Below are positions 44,261 to 57,871 of a DNA stretch of 64,000 nucleotides, in pieces (position 1 is the stretch's first letter; every line of letters starts with the position of its first letter). A model generated the notes under the pieces. The model saw nothing but the letters and a program-made list of their open reading frames with translations. It ran no database searches and was not told the DNA's origin. Source of the stretch: Halocaridina rubra (Eukaryota > Arthropoda > Malacostraca > Decapoda > Atyidae); the NCBI GenBank assembly GCA_037179515.1, contig JAXCGZ010007605.1, forward strand, positions 1-64,000. The letters are read 5' to 3'. The translations under genes were made by a program, and so were the position numbers.

Positions 44261-44509
44261 AATGATTATTAGGTTGGCAATGGCACCAGCCGCCCGTTGA
44301 AAGACTACGACTGAAGGTATTAGGATAAAACTAGGACTGATCCAGACAAGTCCGGGTTGAGTCTTCTTTCAGGATGGTTCTTTCCTCATGCCAACATCTA
44401 CAATGATTATTCTGGTGTTTTCATTACACATCTTTTGCTATTCCATTATATTTGACAAGTCTCAACACTCCCCACATCTGTCTCTTTTTCTCTCTTTTTT
44501 TCCTCATAT

Positions 44510-45439
44510 TTGCTATTATTTATGGAAGGTCCACAGCTAATGGCCCCCAGTACCTGGCATAGAGGGGGGCAAAGAATCTCCGGGGATTGTGTTGACTCCA
44601 CTATAGGCTTGAGGGTAGATACGCCTGGTGGTAGTAATGGTTCTACCCTTAACCTTGCACCTCCCAATAGATCTGCTTCTTTCACACTAAACTATTCTAA
44701 CATTCGTGGACTGAACTCTAATATTTCGTCTGTGGAACAGCACTTGGGTACTTTCCTCCCTAAATTCCTCTTCCTATCTGAAACCCAGTTGTCTATACAT
44801 GCTTCCACTGACTCATTTCAAATCTCTCACTATGATCTGTATACTTGTTTTCGTTCCAAAGGTGGGGTCTGTTCCTGCTGCAAAACTAACACTTCTATTG
44901 CGAGGCTCATGGACCTTGAATCTCCTGACTTTGATGTTCTCTGGCTAAAAATCTATCTCCCCACTACCACTATTTTCCTTTGCTTCTGCTACTGTTCTCC
45001 AAACTCCACCGAGTTTATGCCTTTCTTTGAATATCTGTCCTTTTGCCATGAGACCTTGCTATCTTCTCACCTACATACCGAAGTTCTCTACACTGATGTG
45101 GGAGGAAGTGGGGCCCTTGCTTTTTCTAGTACTCATGATATGGAGCAAACTATCAAACATCCTACTCGTGTTTCTGATCTTCACGAACATGCAGCCAACA
45201 CTCTTGACCTATTTCTTACTTCTAACCCTTCAAACTACTCTTATTCTGTGCTTTCCCCTCTTGGTAAATCTGACCATTCTATGATCTCAATCTCTTCCAT
45301 TTTCGCTCCCCCTCCACCAATCTCCCCTACTCAGCGCTGCCTTTGGCACTTTGAGCATACCCTTTGTTGTTGTTGTTGTTTGAGGTTAAAGCCAAGGTAT
45401 GACTACTGCTTTCAGTCCCGCAACTTTCTCTCCCCCTAA
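44510..45439 (+). pseudogene. Jockey-type LINE endonuclease
   Basis: A frame of 309 residues: YSNIRGLNSNISSVEQHLGT (N-R-L motif), PKFLFLSETQLSIHASTDSF (S-E-T), RSKGGVCSCC (RGGV, decayed), FCYCSPNSTEFMPFFEYLSF (Y-R/S-P), NTLDLFLTSNPSNYSYS and SPLGKSDHSMISISS (SDH). The GDFN-type motif at about residue 195 reads LYTDVGGSGAL, so a catalytic position appears lost. The end past residue 285 leaves the expected frame (an indel near a TTG repeat at 45364). Confidence 0.8.
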
Positions 45440-45829
45440 ACCTTGGTTTGACCGTGCCTGCTCCATGACTATCCTGGCCAGGAATCGGGCACACCGATCT
45501 TACCAAGCCTCTCCTTCCGATTTAAGTCTCTCTGCTCTTATTGTAGCTAGGAATCACTGCACTACTCAGGTTTGAAGGTCTAAGGCTTCCTTTATAGGAA
45601 GGAAAGTTGGTGACCTTACTCCTCTCCAACTGACAAATGCTTCTGATCCTTAGCCAAAAACCTCTCCAAAAACTTCTGTAACTCAAGCTTTCCCCCTCTC
45701 ATTTATTTTGATGGTTCTATAGCCTGCTCTCCCACTGACAAAGCCACTCTCTTTGGCTGTCATTTTTCTGCCAACTCTTCTATAAACGATTCCAGTGCAC
45801 CTGTTCCTCAATCATTACCCCTCTCTAAC

Positions 45830-47340
45830 CCTATGTACTCCCTTATCCTTTCTTCACGCAAAGTTCATAAGGTTCTTCACTCGCTAAAGGTGAATAAGGC
45901 ATCTGGTCCCGATGGTATGCCTGCAAGGTTCCATAAGGAACTTGCAGTTGAACATGCTCCCGTACTTTGCTATCTTTTTCGCCTCATTCTGTCAACCAGT
46001 ATCTATCCTTCATCATGGAATCATGCTCTAAGAAGGGTGACCGCTCTTTTTCTTCAAACTACCGACCTATAGCCCTAACCCTCTCTATTGCTAAAGGTTT
46101 TGAAACTTTGCTCAGTGCTCACTTCTTGAAACGCCTTGAATCTCACTCACTTATCTCCGATAGCCTGTACTGCTTCCGCAAGGCAAGATCAACTGGTGAT
46201 CTCCTGTCCTATCTTACTCATGTTTGGGGAATCCTTTGATATCTCTAAGGCTTTTGAGAGAGTTTGGCACAAGGCTATGTTGGCCACACTCCCTGCCTAT
46301 GACTTTACCTCTTCTTTCTGTTCTCTGATTTCCAGTTTTCTTTCTGACCATTTTATATCTGTAGTTGTTGATGGTGCGACATCTAGCCCTTTCCCTGTTG
46401 CCAGTGGTGTTCCACAGGGCTCTGTTCTTTCATCTACTCTGTTCCTTTTCTTCATCAATGATCTATAATCTCCATCTTTCTCTCTTCTTCATGCCTTTGC
46501 TGACGATTTTACACTTCACTTTTCCTCTGCCTTTTCTTGACAACTTTCATCTTGTACTCGTATCTTTCTTCGACTCTCAACTCCAATTTGCTGAGGGTAT
46601 CTGAGTTGGGCTCCCAAAATTTAGTTAAAATCAATGCCTATAAGACAGTTTCTGGCTATCTCTTTATCTTCTTCACCTCCTGATAACCCTATTGTCTTCG
46701 AAACTAACGAAATTTACCCTCTTAATTCCATCAACTTATTAGGAATCCATATAGCCTCTAACTTGTCTTGGAGGAATCACATAATCCAAATTTCTAAATT
46801 TGCATCCAAAGAATTGGGGGTTTTGTTTCGTTTTAGTCATTACTTTTCCTCTTTACAGGTACTTTAAATCTATAAAGATCTTATATGTCCCTGCTTAGAA
46901 TATTGCTCACACATCTGGGGTGCTTCTTCTTATACTTATCTCTTTGGTAGGGTTGAATCATATCATTGCTGATCCTTCTCTTACTTCTAATCTGGATTCT
47001 CTCTCTTCGCTGTAAGGTATCATCCCTTTCTCATTACTATCACTACTACAGCCATCGCAGCTCTGATGAGTTGGCAAGTTGCATCCCTCCCCCACTGCCG
47101 AGGCCACGTAACGCTCTCCAAGCAACCTCATCTCACAGGTACTGTGTGGAGATTTTTAGCTTGCAGATTGGTCGGTGCAGCGACTGCTTCTTCCCATCTA
47201 CATCCAGACTCTGGAACTCTCTTCTTCCTTCTGTCATTCCAAATTCTTTTGACCTATCTTCCTTCAAAAAGAGGATCTATCATCATCTCAGGGCCTATTC
47301 CTCCATATCTCTAGGTCCTCAGTACTATGACTATTTTTTC
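45830..47340 (+). pseudogene. Jockey-type LINE reverse transcriptase and C-terminus
   Basis: Spread over several frames: VLHSLKVNKASGPDGMPARF, SYRPIALT-like NYRPIALTLSIAKGFETLL, FDISKAFERVWHKAMLATLP (first aspartate), VASGVPQGSVLSSTLFLFFI, then the YADD region near 46500 (HAFADDFTLHFS in a shifted frame), LGIHIASNLSWRNHIIQISK, EYCSHIWGASSYTYLFGRVE and DCFFPSTSRLWNSLLPSVIP. At least five indels or stops. Closest relative in the window is 25376-26428. Confidence 0.83.
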
Positions 47341-47494
47341 AATCTATCGTTTTCCTTTGTGTATCATTACCTCATCTCTGCCTTGTCCTTAACCTTTATT
47401 TTTTCCTTCATCTTGGTGTTTTCTCGTGCCCTGGCCAGTATTGGTGTGGACAGTTTTTGCCTGTCCCTGTGTCACACATAAAAAAAAAAAAACT

Positions 47495-48190
47495 TTTTAG
47501 AATCTCTTAACCAAATAATTTCTTCACTTCATATGTGTGTGAATCACTGCCAAATCATATTTCATGCAGATTTAGGATAAACTTAAAAATTATGTTTCCT
47601 CTTTGTGAGATGGATTTGAATCCAGGTGCGGCAGATCAACCCTCAGCGAGAGACTCTTTACTCTTTGTATTGAGACTCGCAGATAAATGGTGTTGAGAAT
47701 CTCTTATCTATATAATTTCTTCATATCATATGTGTGTGAGTCACTGCCAAATCATATTTCATTCAGTTTTTTTTGGGATAATCTTGGAAGTTATGTTTCC
47801 TCTTCATATTCAAGCTAAATACTGTGCCAGCTGTAATAACTTCCCCTAATTGTTTCCATTTCAGATTCAAATTTAATTGTATACTTACTTGAAATAATAC
47901 AGTATTTCCCTAATTATGTTTCCACATCAAATTCAAGTTAAAACTTTCTGAACTCTAATGAATATCCCCTAATTATGTTTCCATTTCAGATGCAAGTTAA
48001 ATACTGTACAAACTTTAAATAATTTTTCCTTAGTTATGTTTCTACTTCAGATTCAAGTTAAATACTGACTCTTTCCCTAATTTTGGTTTCACTTCAAATT
48101 CAAGTTAAATACTGTATAAATTTTTATAATTTTTCCTCAATTATGATTCCACTTCAGCTTCCAGTTATATGCTATACTAACTTAAAATAA
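47495..48190. repeat. Short direct repeats: ~190 bp twice, then ~60 bp about six times
   Basis: ATATGTGTGTGARTCACTGC with flanking sequence occurs at about 47530 and 47727. From 47830 to 48190 a unit of roughly 60-65 bp recurs with TTATGTTTCCACTTCAGATT and CAAGTTAAATACTGTA. The copies are diverged. Confidence 0.75.
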
Positions 48191-48364
48191 TTTTTCCTTC
48201 GCATTCAATGCTTCCATTAGAATGTCTTGTATTTGACAGAGTATATTCTACACAAGTTGCGAATATCAAAGTTAAATCTCTTGTTAAATTCAGTATCTTT
48301 ATATTGCAGATTCCCTAATATCAAAATTAACTCTCTTGTTATTTTCAGTAACTTTACATTGCAG

Positions 48365-48605
48365 ACTGTCAACCAAACACCTAAGTCTACCAAGAAGGCA
48401 AAAAAAAGTAACCAAGTCAGTTACTGAAAACCCCACAAGGCCTAGCATTCCAAGGTCTCTGAAACTATTAAAAGAAAAAAAAGCTGTAGAATCCTTTGAA
48501 AGATCTAAGCAAGTTAAATTAGAAAGACCTCGATTGAATGGAAGTGACACACAAATTTCTACTGGACAAGCTGTAAGAAACCATGGCCATACGTTTCAGA
48601 TACAG
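48365..48605 (+). other. Possible exon of a host gene (weak)
   Basis: A 241-nt open stretch is preceded by a pyrimidine-rich run with two AG sites (TTGTTATTTTCAG at 48336-48348 and ACTTTACATTGCAG at 48351-48364) and followed by CAG/GTAAAA at 48603-48610, a good donor. The open frame has a lysine/serine-rich composition (KLLKEKKAVESFERSKQVKL) unlike the transposon frames, and the area carries no TIR, LTR or LINE motif. No domain is recognised, and an A-run of eight near 48395 allows two alternative frames. Could be chance. Confidence 0.3.
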
Positions 48606-48610
48606 GTAAA

Positions 48611-49400
48611 AATTTAGTTTTTTATTGCTTTATTATCGTACTGAATCAAAATTATTCTCATTTGATACATTTTATTCATCCTTTTTTATAAGAAAACTTG
48701 TAATGTAAAAGTACTTTTTCTTGTAATGTACAAGTAGTTTTGAAGAGATTAGCATGATCAGTGCAGGACAGGCATAATTACCCGCACCAGAGCTTAATTT
48801 ACATCGTACATCAAATGTCGTACTCTTAGCTTGTTTTGTTGAAATGGGTATCTACCCTGGAGTACATCGCGACTATCTGTACTTCCAAAAAGTTTTGGAG
48901 AGGGAAATATGCTTTTCATATAAATTTGAAACATTCCTAGATGTATTTATATATGCTGTGTATATTTATAGAATTTATAGACTCTTGAATGGACTCAATA
49001 ATATGAGATTGTTATTGTTCGTACCCCATTATTTCTATAATGATTAAGGTTTCAAAAGTTTTAGCGTACTAAAAATGAAGTGAATACTGTTTTGTAATTA
49101 AGACGTTTGTGTAGCAACAAAGAAAATATTGCTTAGGCTTACTTTTATTTAAGGGGGACTATCATGTTTATATTATTGAGGTACATAGAGATATGCATGT
49201 AGTACTGTAATTGCTTTCGATAATGATCTAACATTTCAAAGTGAAACATTTTGACATCTTTGTCAGTATCACTGATATTTTACCTTATTTATTTTCCTGC
49301 ATATGGCAGAATGTGCAATTTTGAAAATGTATTGTCATTTGAAATTTGCTTATGCCAGTGCGTCATTGAACAGTTGCAGTATTGTGGCCAGTAATATGGT
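48611..49400. other. No recognised feature
   Basis: AT-rich, short frames only (for example 48844-49047, 67 codons), no repeat or domain that I can identify. Confidence 0.5.
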
Positions 49401-49525
<125 letters not shown>

Positions 49526-49771
49526 TGTTACCCCAGTTATTCGCACTTCTTGGTTCGCTTTCTCACTCTATCGCATTTTTTTTTTTTGATAAATTATTAT
49601 TTTATTTCATGGGTATATGCAAAAATATTAAAATATAAAAAAAAAAAATTCAGTATTTTCATTTTTGTTTTATAGAAAAAAACATATTTCATTATCTAAT
49701 TGATAAAAAAAAATTATTTGCCAGCCTACGAATAATGAAACAGTAAAAAATAGTAAAAAACATAAATGTAG

Positions 49772-49955
49772 ATAGATAGATAAATAGATACGTTTATTGA
49801 CCACCTCTTTTGAAAAGTACAGTATAATCTTTACAAAAGGAATATTTGGTCCAAATTACAGTGAATAAATACAATAGATTTTGTACAATCATCAAATAAG
49901 TAGATAAATTTTAAATTAATATACATTGTACTAATAACTGAATGATATACGTACG
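49772..49955 (-). mobile_element. Retroposon 3' tail inserted in Tigger (also in copy J)
   Basis: Starts with a TAGA repeat and ACGTTTATTGACCACCTC; on the minus strand it ends GGTCAATAAACGT(ATCT)n, a LINE-like 3' end with a tail repeat. The same piece is at the same Tigger position in the minus-strand copy at about 60625-60798, showing that it was inserted before those copies separated. Confidence 0.8.
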
Positions 49956-50548
49956 TACAGTATAATTCACAGTATTGCATCATACGAAATACTGTTCGAT
50001 AGCGTACAATGTATTGGGGTCGCAGCTACGTGAGCTAGCATATATATTTATATTTCCAGTAGTTTCATGATTTTATTGATAAAAAAACGTATTTATTAGC
50101 CTAAGAATAATAAAACAGTAAAAAATAGTAAAAAACATAAATACTAACAGTATTGCAACATATAAAATACGATACCGCTATCAGCGTTTTGGACAAAGAC
50201 TCGTTCAGTCTAACTTACGTTTTGCTTGTGTTCGATAGCGTGCAATGTATTGGGGTCGAAGCTACGTGACCTAGCATATATATTTATATTTCCAGTAGTT
50301 TCATGATTTTATTGATAAAAAAAAATGTATTTCCTAGCCTAAGAATAATATAACAGTAAAAAATAGTAAAAAACATAAATACTAACAGTATTGCAACATG
50401 TAAAATACGATACCGCTATCAGCGTTTCGGACAAAGGCTTCCACCATCTCCATTGTCTCGCCTCACTCGTGTGCGCCATTCATGTTGTGCTTATTATTAT
50501 TAATATGTTTTGCTTGTGGTTTTTTGCTCGCATATTTTAACCTTTGCA

Positions 50549-50698
50549 ATGCCTCCCAAGCATCCTTCATCTTCTAAGGCTTCTTGTAGTGAGCCTAAGC
50601 GGCAAAGGAAAATGTTAACCATTGTAGATAAAGTGAAACTCTTAGATATGTTGAAAGAAGGAAAAAAGTTTGTGGATGTCGGCCGCTATTTTACGTAA
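50549..50698 (+). pseudogene. Tigger transposase N-terminus, truncated
   Basis: MPPKHPSSSKASCSEP, then MLTIVDKVKLLDMLKEGKKF and VDVGRYF before the internal deletion; 49 residues. The helix-turn-helix start is present and nothing else. Confidence 0.85.
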
Positions 50699-50975
50699 AC
50701 GTAAAAATTATTGTAAAATATGGAACCTATTAATGTCAAGTCATCATCACCTCATTCATGGTAAGTTTTCCTATCACTTTCATAAAAAAAATTACGTTGC
50801 TTGCTGTTATTTATAATGTAAAGGGTGTTTTTTTAACAGTACAGGGAGGGTTTATACAGTGTAAACGTAAAAATACATTAAAATATCTATGTACATATAG
50901 GCTGATCTCTACTCCACGGATTTCCGGGTTCGCGCCGGGTCCCGGAACCGAACTACCGTGATAAGTGAGGCAACA

Positions 50976-50978
<3 letters not shown>

Positions 50979-51064
<86 letters not shown>
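50979..51064. repeat. (TA)n microsatellite
   Basis: About 85 bp of TA between two transposon ends. Confidence 0.98.
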
Positions 51065-51387
51065 TATTAATCCCTTGTTTATCGCGGGGGTTCGGTTCCA
51101 GGACCGGCCGCGATAGGTGAATTTCCGCGAAGTAAGAACACCTAAAAAAAAAAAAATTTTTTTTTTTTTTTTTTAATGATGAGTAAGACACCAGGACGAC
51201 CCAAAAATGATAAAATAAAACATCCTTTATCAGGCTGTAAAGAGAAACAGAGATGGAGAGTGTATTGACCTGTCAGATGTGAAGGGATTATAAAAGATGT
51301 GTAATGAATATCCAGCTCTCTGCTGGGTTTTAATATACCTCTGCGTTACTGTCATGATGTTTATTTCAAAAATTCTCCTTAGATCTT

Positions 51388-51402
51388 ATTATTATTATTA
51401 TA

Positions 51403-51447
<45 letters not shown>

Positions 51448-51460
51448 ATCATTATTATTA
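51388..51460. repeat. (TTA)n microsatellite
   Basis: Imperfect ATT/TTA run at the inner end of the left arm; its inverse (AAT)n is at 51921-51950, continuing the inverted structure. Confidence 0.9.
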
Positions 51461-51534
51461 CGAATTTGTAATTAAGCCATTATTTTTACAATAAATAATG
51501 TAGTTTGTGTTGAATGAACAAGAGTTAATTAAAG

Positions 51535-51733
<199 letters not shown>

Positions 51734-52261
51734 AACATACTATTCTACCCAACCCCCCCACACTCTTTGTCCCAGCCAACTAGGGAGGGGCACTACACAG
51801 TTATTAAAGTAAATAAACCAACAGATGTACAAACAATGATGAGCCCTTAATAATAATAATAATGATAATAATAATGATGATAATAATCTCCACAATTATC
51901 ATCAAAGGAAAATTATTGTTGCCAATAATAATAATAATAATAATAATAAGATCTAAGGAGAATTATTGGAATAGACATCATGAAAGTAATGCAGAGGTAT
52001 ATTAAAACCCAGCAGAGAGCTGGATATTCATCACACATCTTTTATAATCCCTTCACATCTGACAGGTCATTACACTCTCCATCTCTGTTTCTCTTTACAG
52101 CCTGATAAAGGCTGTCTCATTTTAGAAGTTTTTTGGTCCATCCTGGTGTCACAATAATCTTTAAAAAAAAAAAATAATAATAATAATAATAATATTTCCG
52201 CGATACAGTGAATCCGCGATAGGTGAACCGGGAAATAGCGAGGGATTACTGTATATATATA

Positions 52262-54181
<1,920 letters not shown>

Positions 54182-54359
54182 GTGATCCTTCGCTCTATCG
54201 CAATTCTTAGCTCGCAAATTCGCTGTATCACTTTTTTTTTTTTACAATTTTTTTTTTGTTGGTATATGCAAAAATATTAAAATGAAAAAATAAAAATTTT
54301 CAGTATTTTCATTCTTTTATTGAAAAAAAAAATTTCATTATTTTATTGATCAAAAATTT

Positions 54360-55400
54360 TTTTTTCCCAGCCTACGAATAATAACACAGTAAGAAATAGT
54401 AAAAAAACATAAATTTGAACATGTAACTCTGCACCATAGAAAGTACGATACCGGTATCAGCGTTTCGGAAAACGCAAAGGGTCGCACCTACGTGAGCTAG
54501 CATATATTAAAATTTACAGTAGTTTCATGATTTTATTGACAAAAGGCGTATTTCTTAGCCTAAGAATAATAAAACAGTAAAAAATATTAAAAAACATAAA
54601 TACTAACAGTATTGCACCATGTAAAATACGATACCGGTATCAGCGTTTCGGAAAACGAAAAGGGTCGCACCCACGTGAGCTAGTGAATATTAAAATTTTC
54701 ATTATTTTATTAATAAAACAAGTATTGCCTAGCCTAAGAGTAATAAAACAGTAAAAAACAATAAAAAACCTAAATTTTGATATATAACTCACAGTATTGC
54801 ATCATGTGAAATACTGTCCGATAGCGTACAATGTATTGGGGTCGCATCTACGTGAGCTAGCATATATTAAAATTTCCAGTAGTGTCATGATTTTATTGAT
54901 AAAAAAATGTATTTCTTAGCCTAAGAATAATAAAACAGTAAAAATAGTAAAAAACATAAATACTAACAGTATTGCACCATGTAAAATACGATACCGCTAT
55001 CAGCATTTCGGATAACGAAAAGGGTCGCACCGACGTGAGCTAGTGAATATTAAAATTTTCATTATTTTATTGATAAAACAAGTATTTCCTAGCCTAAGAG
55101 TAATAAAACAGTAAAAAATAGTAAAAAACATAAATTTAGATATATAACTCACAGTAATGCATCATGTGAAATACTGTCCGATAGCGTACTATGTATTGGG
55201 GTCGCACCTACGTGACCTAGCATGTATTAAAATTTCCAGTAGTTTCATGATTTTATTGATAAAAAAAAACGTATTTCTTAGCCTAAGAATAATAAAACAG
55301 TAAAAAAATAGTAAAAAACATAAATACTAACAGCATTGCACCATGTAAAATACGATACCGCTATCAGCGTTTCGGATAACGCAAAGGCTCGCACCTACGT
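54360..55400 (+). repeat. Subterminal satellite of Tigger G, alternating two unit types
   Basis: The AGCCTAMGARTAATAAMACAG marker sits at about 54370, 54559, 54733, 54919, 55092 and 55282 (spacings 189, 174, 186, 173, 190). Units with CGTATTTCTTAGCCTAAGAA alternate with units having AAGTATT(T/G)CCTAGCCTAAGAG, a ~362-bp two-unit period. Each includes GCACCATGTAAAATACGATA or its partner GCATCATGTGAAATACTGTC. Confidence 0.85.
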
Positions 55401-55404
55401 GAGA

Positions 55405-55515
55405 TAGTTCATTGAATGTCATTGGCTGAAAGGTCGGGAGACGACGAAGCACAGAATTGTTTTTTTGTATGTTCTGTATCATGGGGTCTGATTGGCTTTT
55501 TCATTGAAGTTTGGT
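55405..55515 (+). promoter_or_regulatory. Candidate promoter of the Tigger transposase
   Basis: Segment found only in the copy that retains the transposase. Contains ATTGG at 55421-55425 and 55491-55495 (inverted CCAAT boxes), about 220 and 150 bp upstream of the ATG. No TATA box is evident. In deleted copies the flanking sequences are joined directly (GGCTT(C/G)CACCATCTTCCATTG). Role inferred. Confidence 0.4.
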
Positions 55516-55639
55516 TCTCCCACCATCTTCCATTGTCTCGCCTCACTCGTTCAGTCTAACTCACGTGCGCACCGTTCACGTTGTGCTTATTAATACATTT
55601 TGCTTGTGATTTTTTTTCTCGCGTAATTTAACTTTTGCA

Positions 55640-57410
55640 ATGCCTCCCAAGCATCTTTCATCTTCTAAGGCTTCTGGTAGTCAGCCTAAGCGGCAAAGGA
55701 GGATGTTAACCATAATAGATAAGGTGAAACTCTTAGATATGCTGAAAGAAGGAAAAGGTTTACGGATGTCGGCCACTGCTTTGGCCTCAATGAATCTATT
55801 GTTCGCCACATCAAAAATGCCGAGGCAAAGATCAGGAAAACAGCGACTATTTCTTTTAATAAATCAGCGAAGAGGGTCGTAACATCCCGCAATAAGGCAG
55901 TAGTGCAGATGGAAGCTGCTTTGGCCCTGTGGATTGCTGATTGCAGAAAGAAAAACATCAGCTTAGACAGCAATATCATACAAACAAAGGCGAAGAAGCT
56001 GTACGATACATTCGCTACAAACAAACCCGTAAACGACAGTGGCGACCGTGGAGAGGAGGAGGGGAGAGAAGATATCGACGACCCACAACCAGGACCCTCC
56101 TGTGATTCTCCACCGAGGATACAATTGTTCATTGCTAGCAAGGGATGGTTCGCCAAATTTCAAAAACGCTATGGCCTAAAAAGCGTTTCTGTTTATGGAG
56201 AAGCTGCCTCTGCAGATACAGCTGCCGCAGAAAATTACGTGAACAACAACTTCAAGAAAATTATTGCCGAAGGGGAATATGCTCCTGAGCAAGTCTTCAA
56301 CATGGATTAGACTGGGTTATTTTGGAAGAGAATGCCATCTCGCACTTTTCTCTTCAAGGAAGAAGCTAAAGCCCCGGGATTTAAAGCGCACAAAGATCGC
56401 GTTACCCTCATCATGTGCGGGAATGCTGCGGGCTTCATGTTAAAGCCCGGGCTTATCTACAAGTCAAAGAACCCTAGGGCTTTGAAGAATAAAAGCAAGA
56501 ATCTGCTGCCAGTGTATTGTATGCATAACCCTAAGGCCTGGATCACGAAAAGCCTCACATCGGACTTGTTTCACCAATGCCTTATCCCTCAAGTCAAACT
56601 TTATCTTGCGGAAAAAGGCCTTGAATTTAAAGTCCTTCTTTTGATGGATACTGCTGGTGGCCACGCAACTAATGTCGAATATGACGGTGTTCAAGTAGAG
56701 TTCCTGCCACCGAATAGGACATCACTCATTCAGCCTATGGATCAAGGCGTTATTCGTGTGTTCAAGGCCCTCTACACACGGAATGCCCTGGCGAACCTGG
56801 TTGATTCCATGGATTCGGACAAAGAATTCTCAATGAAGATGTACTGGCGTAATTATATGATTGCTACATACCTTCAAAATATTCAGAATGCAATCAGAGA
56901 GATGAAGTCGGCCACAATCAATGCCAGCTGGAAGAAATTGTGGCCCAAAGTCATCCACGACTACAAGGGATTTGCTCCTGACGAAGTCCATAACTCGGCA
57001 GTTGCGAAAGCTGTGAAGCTGGCTGCATTGCTAGGAGGAGAGGCTTTAAAGATATAACTCACGAAGATGTGAATGAACTGATTGACTGCCTCTCGCAGCC
57101 TTTGAGTGATGAAGACTTGGAAGAAATGACAAAATCATCGAGCGAAGAAGAGGAAGGAGAACTTCAGGAAACGCACAAAGAAATTGAAGAACCTGGCTTT
57201 TCACTCGAATGTCTGGCTGCCATATATGAACATGTGAAAGCAGCCCAAAAACTCTCGCAGGAACATGACAATAATATGGTTCTTTCGGTTACCTTCTGTA
57301 ATATTCTCAACGATGCCATGATTCCTTACCATACCATCTTCCAACAAAAGATGAAACAGCGACAGCAACTCCCCATTACCATGTTCTTCTCCCCAAAAAA
57401 GCAGCCGTAA
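55640..57410 (+). pseudogene. Tigger (pogo-group) transposase with two frameshifts and one stop
   Basis: Starts MPPKHLSSSKASGSQP with the helix-turn-helix region MLTIIDKVKLLDMLKEGK. A one-base loss in an A-run near 55757 (four A; copies A and D have five or six) shifts the frame. The CENP-B-type DNA-binding part then continues in the frame 55903-56310 (QLFIASKGWFAKFQKRYGLK) to FNMD, where the expected glutamate codon after the first catalytic aspartate is TAG (56308-56310). The DDE core continues in frame: FKVLLLMDTAGGHATN (second D), SLIQPMDQGVIRVFKALY (third D), NASWKKLWPKVIHDYKG. Another indel near 57045 moves the acidic C-terminus to 57410. All three catalytic aspartates remain, so decay is mild. 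The enzyme would cut and paste elements with CAGTG ends into TA sites. Confidence 0.92.
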
Positions 57411-57871
57411 AGCTGTTATTGGCTGCGAAATAATTTCCTCTGGGGTCAACAAACATCACTACCACCTCATTCACGGTAAGTGTACCTATCACGTACATAT
57501 AAATTTACATTGCATGCTGTTATTTATGAAGTAAAGGGTGGTTTATTAACAGTGCAGGGAGGGTTTATACAGTAAACGTAAAAATAATTGTAAAATACCT
57601 ATGTACATGAGTATGTCATGTCATCACCACCTCATTTACAGTAAGTTTATCTATCACTTTCATATAAATTTACGCTTGCATGCTGTTATTTATGAAGTAA
57701 AGGGTGGTTTGTTAACAGTACATGGAGGGTTTATACAGTTTATACAGTGTAAATGTAAAAATGAATTAAAATATCTATGTACATATAGGGTGATCCTACT
57801 TCGCGAAATTCCTGTCTCGCGCTGAGTCCCGGAACCGAACCTTCGCGATAATCAAAGGAACACTGTATATG

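Larger units (their letters stand above)
44264..47491 (+). mobile_element. Jockey-type LINE, near full length
   Basis: A short 5' region (starting ATTATTAGGTTGGCAATGGC), endonuclease (44510-45439), polymerase (45830-46480) and C-terminus (46630-47340), then a 3' end CCTGTCCCTGTGTCACACAT with an A-run (47480-47491). About 3.2 kb. It is the same family as the fragment at 25376-26428. Its 5' end lies directly beside the second Tigger transposase fragment. Confidence 0.85.

Noticed and set aside
55686..56156. 156-codon minus-strand frame
   Set aside because: Antisense shadow of the Tigger transposase.
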